This document shows, one piece after another, positions 6,407 through 9,846 of a stretch of 9,846 nucleotides of DNA. This stretch comes from Flavobacteriaceae bacterium (GTDB taxonomy: Bacteria > Bacteroidota > Bacteroidia > Flavobacteriales > Flavobacteriaceae). Position 1 is the first letter of the stretch. Every line of letters begins with the position of its first letter. Below the pieces are notes generated by a model. That model did no database searches, was not told the origin of the DNA, and worked only from the letters and a program-made list of their open reading frames with translations. The stretch is from contig CANEXR010000089.1 of NCBI GenBank assembly GCA_947443815.1, forward strand, positions 1-9,846. The letters are read 5' to 3'. Both the position numbers and the translations under genes were made by a program.

Positions 6407-7483
6407 ATGTCAAAAATAACCTATAGCCTACTAATTCTAGTATTTTGCATCAGTTGCACTTCCGAAAAACCAGAACCCACACCTACTCCAACTGAAACAC
6501 TTTATTTCCCTCCTGCAACTGGTACAACTTGGGAAACAAAATCAATTGCAAGTCTAGGATGGAATCAAACAGCGGTTCAACCACTCCTCGATTATCTGGC
6601 ACTCAAAAATTCCAAAGGATTCATCATTTTAGTTAACGGGCGAATCGTAATGGAAAACTATTTCAATGGACATGATGCCAATACACCATGGTATTGGGCA
6701 AGCGCAGGGAAAACATTAACATCAACCTTAACAGGAATTGCTCAACAAGAAGGTCTCATAAACATAAACAACAAAGTTTCACAATACATTGGAACGGGAT
6801 GGACTAGCGAACCTCTGGCAAAAGAAAACCTAATTACCTGTAAACATTTGCTAAGCATGACCTCAGGTATAGAAGATATTGCCAATGGAGATGATGTTAC
6901 TCCCGAAAAACTACAATACAAAGCCGATGCTGGCACCCGATGGGCATATCATAACGTATATGTAAAACTACAGGATGTTATAGCACAAGCCTCAGGCCAA
7001 AGCTGGGTAAATTATTTCAATTCCCGATTAAGAGACAAAATAGGAATGTCAGGTACGTGGATACAAATGGACAACAACAGTGTTTACTGGAGTACAACTA
7101 GAAGCATGGCCCGTTTTGGATTGTTAATGTACAACAAAGGAACTTGGGACAACAACATGATTTTGAATGAAACTTACTTCAATGAAGCAACAAATACGTC
7201 CCAATCTATAAATCTTGGCTATGGTTATTTGTGGTGGCTTAACGGAAAATCAAGTTACCATTTACCGCAAACACAAATTCAATTTAACGGCAGTGTAATA
7301 CCTACAGCGCCAAATGATATGTTCATGGCATTGGGGAAAAATGACCAGAAAATTTATGTGATTCCAAGCAAAAAAATGGTCGTAATTCGAATGGGAGATG
7401 TAGCCAATCCCGAAAACCCAACTTTTGCTTTATCGGGGTTTGATGCTGAATTATGGACAAAAATTAGCGCATTATACCAATAG
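6407..7483 (+). CDS. Beta-lactamase-fold (class C type) serine hydrolase lipoprotein
   Basis: A 358-residue exported protein of the serine beta-lactamase/DD-peptidase fold. The N-terminus MSKITYSLLILVFCISC is a lipoprotein signal with Cys17, followed by a Thr/Pro linker (TPTPTE). The catalytic SxxK motif is SAGK (Ser99-Lys102) in WYWASAGKTLTSTLTG. HLLSMTSGI (147-155) is the usual supporting motif, and the YxN motif is YHN (181-183). GYGYLWWLNG (271-280) also fits the family. The third motif, usually HxG or KTG, is not standard: the matching strand reads FMALGKNDQ (306-314) with a bulky Leu before Gly310. Such proteins include esterases, peptidases and cell-wall enzymes; substrate cannot be assigned, and a resistance role is unlikely to be its main job. 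It has its own -7 box. Its stop lies 1 bp from the stop of the convergent small membrane protein gene. Confidence 0.9.
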   Translation: MSKITYSLLILVFCISCTSEKPEPTPTPTETLYFPPATGTTWETKSIASLGWNQTAVQPLLDYLALKNSKGFIILVNGRIVMENYFNGHDANTPWYWASAGKTLTSTLTGIAQQEGLININNKVSQYIGTGWTSEPLAKENLITCKHLLSMTSGIEDIANGDDVTPEKLQYKADAGTRWAYHNVYVKLQDVIAQASGQSWVNYFNSRLRDKIGMSGTWIQMDNNSVYWSTTRSMARFGLLMYNKGTWDNNMILNETYFNEATNTSQSINLGYGYLWWLNGKSSYHLPQTQIQFNGSVIPTAPNDMFMALGKNDQKIYVIPSKKMVVIRMGDVANPENPTFALSGFDAELWTKISALYQ

Positions 7484-7484
7484 T

Positions 7485-7661
7485 CTACTTTTTTTTCAAT
7501 CGAAATAAAAAACCTAAAAGAAAAAAAACCAACCCAATCATTAGTAATATATAATAAAAACTAGCACTTTTATCTCTGACAATATTGGCTAACAAAAAAG
7601 ACAAAATACTGACAAAATAAAAATAAATAGGATTACTATTTTTGAAAGAGGAGAAATTCAT
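7485..7661 (-). CDS. 58-aa two-helix membrane protein downstream of ftsY
   Basis: An ATG at 7661 opens a 58-codon frame ending in TAG at 7485. The protein starts MNFSSFKNSNPIYFYF and has two hydrophobic stretches, about residues 12-28 (IYFYFVSILSFLLANIV) and 36-54 (FYYILLMIGLVFFLLGFLF). A short polar loop RDKSAS lies between them, and a positive tail RLKKK suggests a cytoplasmic C-terminus. It begins 7 bp after the ftsY stop on the same strand, so it is probably co-transcribed with ftsY. I know no named family; similar small proteins beside ftsY in Flavobacteria are my recollection, not checked. Membrane-protein character and operon position make it a real gene with fair likelihood. Its role, perhaps in membrane targeting or simply hitch-hiking, is unknown. 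Confidence 0.75.
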   Translation of the reverse strand: MNFSSFKNSNPIYFYFVSILSFLLANIVRDKSASFYYILLMIGLVFFLLGFLFRLKKK

Positions 7662-7668
7662 TTATACC

Positions 7669-8622
7669 TTATTTAAAAAAACTATCTACAAACTCATATT
7701 TATTAAAAACCTGAAGATCTTCAATTCCTTCACCAACACCAATATATTTTACAGGAATTTGAAATTGATCTGAGATTCCAATGACAACACCACCTTTAGC
7801 AGTACCATCTAATTTTGTTACTGCTAGTGCAGTGACTTCAGTAGCTGCAGTAAACTGCTGTGCCTGTTCAAAAGCATTTTGTCCAGTAGAACCATCCAAA
7901 ACTAATAACACATCATGTGGTGCATCGGCTACTACTTTTTGCATCACTCGTTTTACTTTAGTTAACTCATTCATTAAATTAACTTTATTATGCAAACGCC
8001 CTGCGGTATCAATAATAACAATATCGGCATCTTGAGCTACTGCAGACTGTAAAGTATCAAAAGCCACAGAGGCTGGATCACTTCCCATATTTTGTTTCAC
8101 AATTGGAACGCCAACTCGGTCAGCCCATATTTGCAATTGGTCAATGGCGGCCGCACGAAAAGTATCAGCTGCACCCAAAACCACTTTGTAGCCCGCTTTT
8201 TTGAATTGATACGCTAATTTTCCAATAGTAGTTGTTTTTCCAACTCCATTTACACCCACAACCATCAAAACATAAGGTTTCGTTTGGATTGGAATAACAA
8301 ACTCACTCGCTTCTCCTGAATTTGTTTCGGACAACAAACCTGCAATTTCTTCTCGAAGAATTTGATTTAATTCTTCGATTCCCATATATTTATCCGAAGC
8401 AACACGATTCTCTATTCGAGTAATTATTTTTAGGGTAGTAGTAACGCCAACATCTGAGGAAACAAGTATTTCTTCTAAATTATCTAAAACCTCATCATCA
8501 ACTTTTGACTTTCCAGCTACAGCTTTAGTTAATTTTGTAAAAAAATTTGTCTTTGATTTTTCAAGACCTTTGTCTAATGTCTCTTTTTTCTCCGAAGAAA
8601 ATATTCTTTTGAAAAAACTCAT
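7669..8622 (-). CDS. ftsY: Signal recognition particle receptor FtsY
   Basis: FtsY is the membrane-associated SRP GTPase that docks ribosomes carrying SRP at the SecYEG translocon. The 317-residue form is the short type, with a brief basic N-terminal region (about 1-40, FKRIFSSEKK) in place of the long acidic A domain of E. coli. The N domain helices follow (about 40-105). The G domain carries G1 GVNGVGKTT (123-131), DTFRAAA (153-159), G3 DTAGR (205-209), G4 TKLDGTAKGG (269-278) and G5-like GVGE (295-298). All key residues are intact. It starts at ATG 8622 after an AT-rich 42-bp gap from the DUF3291 gene, and is followed by a small membrane protein gene 7 bp downstream. No clear promoter is visible just upstream, so transcription may begin before the DUF3291 gene. 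Confidence 0.98.
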   Translation of the reverse strand: MSFFKRIFSSEKKETLDKGLEKSKTNFFTKLTKAVAGKSKVDDEVLDNLEEILVSSDVGVTTTLKIITRIENRVASDKYMGIEELNQILREEIAGLLSETNSGEASEFVIPIQTKPYVLMVVGVNGVGKTTTIGKLAYQFKKAGYKVVLGAADTFRAAAIDQLQIWADRVGVPIVKQNMGSDPASVAFDTLQSAVAQDADIVIIDTAGRLHNKVNLMNELTKVKRVMQKVVADAPHDVLLVLDGSTGQNAFEQAQQFTAATEVTALAVTKLDGTAKGGVVIGISDQFQIPVKYIGVGEGIEDLQVFNKYEFVDSFFK

Positions 8623-8664
8623 TTTTAATTAAGATTAGGTTTAATATTTTTAACTATTTTGAAT

Positions 8665-9114
8665 TTACAAACTGTTGGGTTTTTCGACTATTTTTTTAAA
8701 CGAAAATGAAGAATCGGTATCTCCATTGCGATCTAATTCCAAAAGCTTATTTCTGGCTTCTTCTGCAGTTGGATTTTTTCCCGCTTCAATCCACCAAAGT
8801 GCCATGTGAGCCGTTTTCATTTTTTCGAACCATTTCGCTCTTTTGATAAAAACCTCTATATGACCTGAATAATAAACAAAATTTTTTAAGTCTTCAACAG
8901 ATTCCCAAACAGATATATTTACAATTAAGCTAGAATCATCAAAAGGATTAAAACTTGTGGCGTTTCCAGATTCATCTTTTAAACGCCAAACAAAGCCTTT
9001 ACTATTTTCTGCAATTGCATTAATTCGGTCTAAATCACCAACAAAATCAGCTAAAAGTGGGCTGTCAATAGGCGCTATTAATTGTGCAATATTAATTTGT
9101 GCTAAATGATACAT
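8665..9114 (-). CDS. DUF3291 (antibiotic-biosynthesis-monooxygenase-like dimeric alpha/beta barrel) protein
   Basis: A 149-residue soluble protein. The opening YHLAQINIAQLIAPIDSPLL, the segment GFVWRLKDESGNAT (about 40-53), LIVNISVWESVEDLKNFVY (about 63-81), the HxxxFxxRAKWFEKM stretch (84-98; here HIEVFIKRAKWFEKM) and MALWWIEAG (103-112 region) are the DUF3291 pattern. The fold is related to small ferredoxin-like ABM monooxygenases, but DUF3291 members have no established activity. The charged C-terminal tail with EEARNKLLEL is a helix expected to pack on the barrel. It lies between the ribosomal-protein terminator (9183-9212) and ftsY, so it likely has its own promoter and may co-transcribe with ftsY across the 42-bp gap. 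Confidence 0.85.
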   Translation of the reverse strand: MYHLAQINIAQLIAPIDSPLLADFVGDLDRINAIAENSKGFVWRLKDESGNATSFNPFDDSSLIVNISVWESVEDLKNFVYYSGHIEVFIKRAKWFEKMKTAHMALWWIEAGKNPTAEEARNKLLELDRNGDTDSSFSFKKIVEKPNSL

Positions 9115-9148
9115 TAAGTACTAATTTGAAAGAATAAAAATACTTTTA

Positions 9149-9165
9149 GGTTCCTTTTCGGAACC
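9149..9165. repeat. Short inverted repeat upstream of the DUF3291 gene
   Basis: GGTTCC (9149-9154), TTTTC, GGAACC (9160-9165) forms a perfect 6-bp stem 35-51 bp before the DUF3291 start. It has no adjoining T-run on either strand of terminator quality and sits where that gene's promoter should be. It could be an operator or a leader hairpin. The significance is low without conservation data. Confidence 0.4.
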
Positions 9166-9174
9166 GTAAATATA

Positions 9175-9212
9175 GAAAATAAAAAAGCTACTTCCGAATG
9201 AAAGTAGCTTTT
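9175..9212 (-). terminator. Rho-independent terminator after rpmB-rpmG-DUF4295
   Basis: An 11-bp perfect stem has arms AAAAGCTACTT (9183-9193) and AAGTAGCTTTT (9202-9212) around an 8-base loop. On the minus strand the stem runs into TTTTTTATTTTC, a good U-tract. It starts 19 bp past the DUF4295 stop and closes the ribosomal-protein transcript, separating it from the DUF3291-ftsY genes. On the plus strand the tail is weaker. Confidence 0.85.
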
Positions 9213-9231
9213 CTATAAATATGCTTATCAA

Positions 9232-9384
9232 TTATTTCTTTTTCAAGAATTCATCAACTGCTTCAGGAGCCATAATAGATTCTACGAATGTATATGCACC
9301 AGTTTTTGGAGATTTTACCATTTTGATGGCTTTTGACAATCTCTTAGAAGCGGTTTGTAACGATGCTACGGTTTTCTTTGCCAT
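9232..9384 (-). CDS. DUF4295 small basic protein, ribosomal-protein neighbour
   Basis: A 50-residue protein (ATG 9384, TAA at 9232) starting MAKKTVASLQTASKRLSKAIK and ending APEAVDEFLKKK. It is rich in Lys and carries the central KSPKTGAYTFVESIM segment characteristic of DUF4295, a family confined to Bacteroidota and encoded right after rpmG. It lies 9 bp downstream of rpmG and just before the terminator, so it is translated from the ribosomal-protein mRNA. Size, charge and position suggest a ribosome-associated protein. I recall an extra large-subunit protein (named bL38) reported in Flavobacterium johnsoniae ribosomes, but cannot confirm that it is this family. Confidence 0.9.
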   Translation of the reverse strand: MAKKTVASLQTASKRLSKAIKMVKSPKTGAYTFVESIMAPEAVDEFLKKK

Positions 9385-9393
9385 GACTAATTA

Positions 9394-9576
9394 TTATTTG
9401 ATTTCTTTATGAACAGTTACACGTTTCAAGATTGGATTAAATTTTTTAATCTCTAATCTGTCTGGAGTATTTTTTTTGTTCTTTGTTGTTATATATCTTG
9501 AAGTTCCTGCTACACCTGAAGTTTTGTGCTCAGTACATTCTAAAATTACCTGGATTCTATTTCCTTTCTTTGCCAT
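9394..9576 (-). CDS. rpmG: 50S ribosomal protein L33 (bL33)
   Basis: A 60-residue large-subunit protein near the tRNA exit site. It matches bL33 throughout: MAKKGNRIQVILECTEHK, SRYITTKNKKNTPDRLEIKKFNP, with the second part at about 26-48, and the basic end. Only one cysteine (Cys14) remains, so this is the zinc-free (C-minus) type lacking the two CxxC pairs. It sits 27 bp after rpmB and 9 bp before the DUF4295 gene in one operon. Confidence 0.97.
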   Translation of the reverse strand: MAKKGNRIQVILECTEHKTSGVAGTSRYITTKNKKNTPDRLEIKKFNPILKRVTVHKEIK

Positions 9577-9603
9577 CTTGCTATATATTTATTTTGGAAA
9601 AGA

Positions 9604-9840
9604 TTATTTAATAAATCCTTCTGACTGTGCTTTTTTCAAAACCGCAGCAATTCCATTTTTGTTAATTGTTTTTATCGTAGATGCAGCTACTCTTAGAGTA
9701 ATCCATCTATCTTCTTCTGGAAGATAAAAACGCTTTTTAACTAAGTTCACAGAAAACTTTCTCTTAGTTTTATTCATAGCGTGAGAAACGTTATTTCCTA
9801 CCATCGCTCTTTTACCTGTAAGGTCACAAACTCTTGACAT
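9604..9840 (-). CDS. rpmB: 50S ribosomal protein L28 (bL28)
   Basis: A 78-residue large-subunit protein with the family opening SRVCDLTGKRAMVGNNVSHA (2-21), then NKTKRKFSVNL, RFYLPEEDRWITLRVA and STIKTINKNGI. The length is standard. A single Cys (Cys5) shows the zinc-free form. It is complete, its ATG being 6 bases from the window edge; the promoter lies outside. It is the first visible gene of the rpmB-rpmG-DUF4295 unit. Confidence 0.98.
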   Translation of the reverse strand: MSRVCDLTGKRAMVGNNVSHAMNKTKRKFSVNLVKKRFYLPEEDRWITLRVAASTIKTINKNGIAAVLKKAQSEGFIK

Positions 9841-9846
9841 TATTCT

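Noticed and set aside
6407..7483. Acquired beta-lactamase resistance gene
   Set aside because: The third motif is non-standard, the base composition matches its surroundings and no mobile element is nearby; a chromosomal hydrolase is more likely.
7781..8035. Open frame antisense to ftsY
   Set aside because: It lies opposite the strongly conserved G domain of FtsY and has low-complexity Thr/Ser/Ala composition, typical of a shadow frame.
9221..9727. Plus-strand open frames across DUF4295, rpmG and rpmB
   Set aside because: The minus-strand genes in the same DNA are clear ribosomal proteins; the plus frames have no recognisable features.
1..9846. CRISPR array, tRNA, rRNA, prophage, insertion sequence or toxin-antitoxin/defence genes
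   Set aside because: No regularly spaced repeats, cloverleaf with T-loop motif, transposase or integrase motifs, or defence domains were seen on either strand.

Overview
The window reads as ordinary chromosome of a Flavobacterium or close relative (Bacteroidota). The support is low GC, A-rich leaders without Shine-Dalgarno sequences, two good TAnnTTTG-type -7 promoter boxes, a type IX secretion (T9SS) type B sorting domain, a bacillithiol gene, and the order rpmB-rpmG-DUF4295 followed by ftsY. No prophage, insertion sequence, CRISPR array, rRNA or tRNA was seen.

Layout. (1) At 2-481 is the 3' end of a large secreted T9SS protein. It converges on an MHS-type MFS transporter (489-1772, minus). 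(2) Divergent from the transporter is bshC (bacillithiol synthesis, 1877-3499), closely followed by a polytopic membrane acetyltransferase of the HGSNAT/NagX-like type (3531-4802). (3) ndk follows with its own promoter and ends at a strong bidirectional terminator. (4) On the minus strand a small lipoprotein gene overlaps a DUF721/DciA-like gene (5435-6155). (5) The divergent gap 6156-6406 holds a structured element: a 17-bp perfect inverted repeat flanked by smaller hairpins and a GGGCT-AGGGCT tail. I believe it is a dispersed flavobacterial element, possibly a structured RNA. The gap also holds the promoter of a serine-hydrolase lipoprotein (6407-7483). (6) The remainder is minus strand: rpmB, rpmG and a 50-aa DUF4295 protein, closed by a terminator; then a DUF3291 protein, ftsY, and a 58-aa two-helix membrane protein starting 7 bp after ftsY.

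Functionally the right half is translation and membrane targeting (L28, L33, the SRP receptor FtsY). The middle mixes nucleotide metabolism (ndk), a replication-linked DUF721 protein, redox thiol synthesis (bshC) and envelope proteins. I found no convincing new multi-gene system. The items most worth checking are the element at 6178-6280, the two small proteins at 7485-7661 and 9232-9384, and the pairing of bshC with a membrane acetyltransferase.
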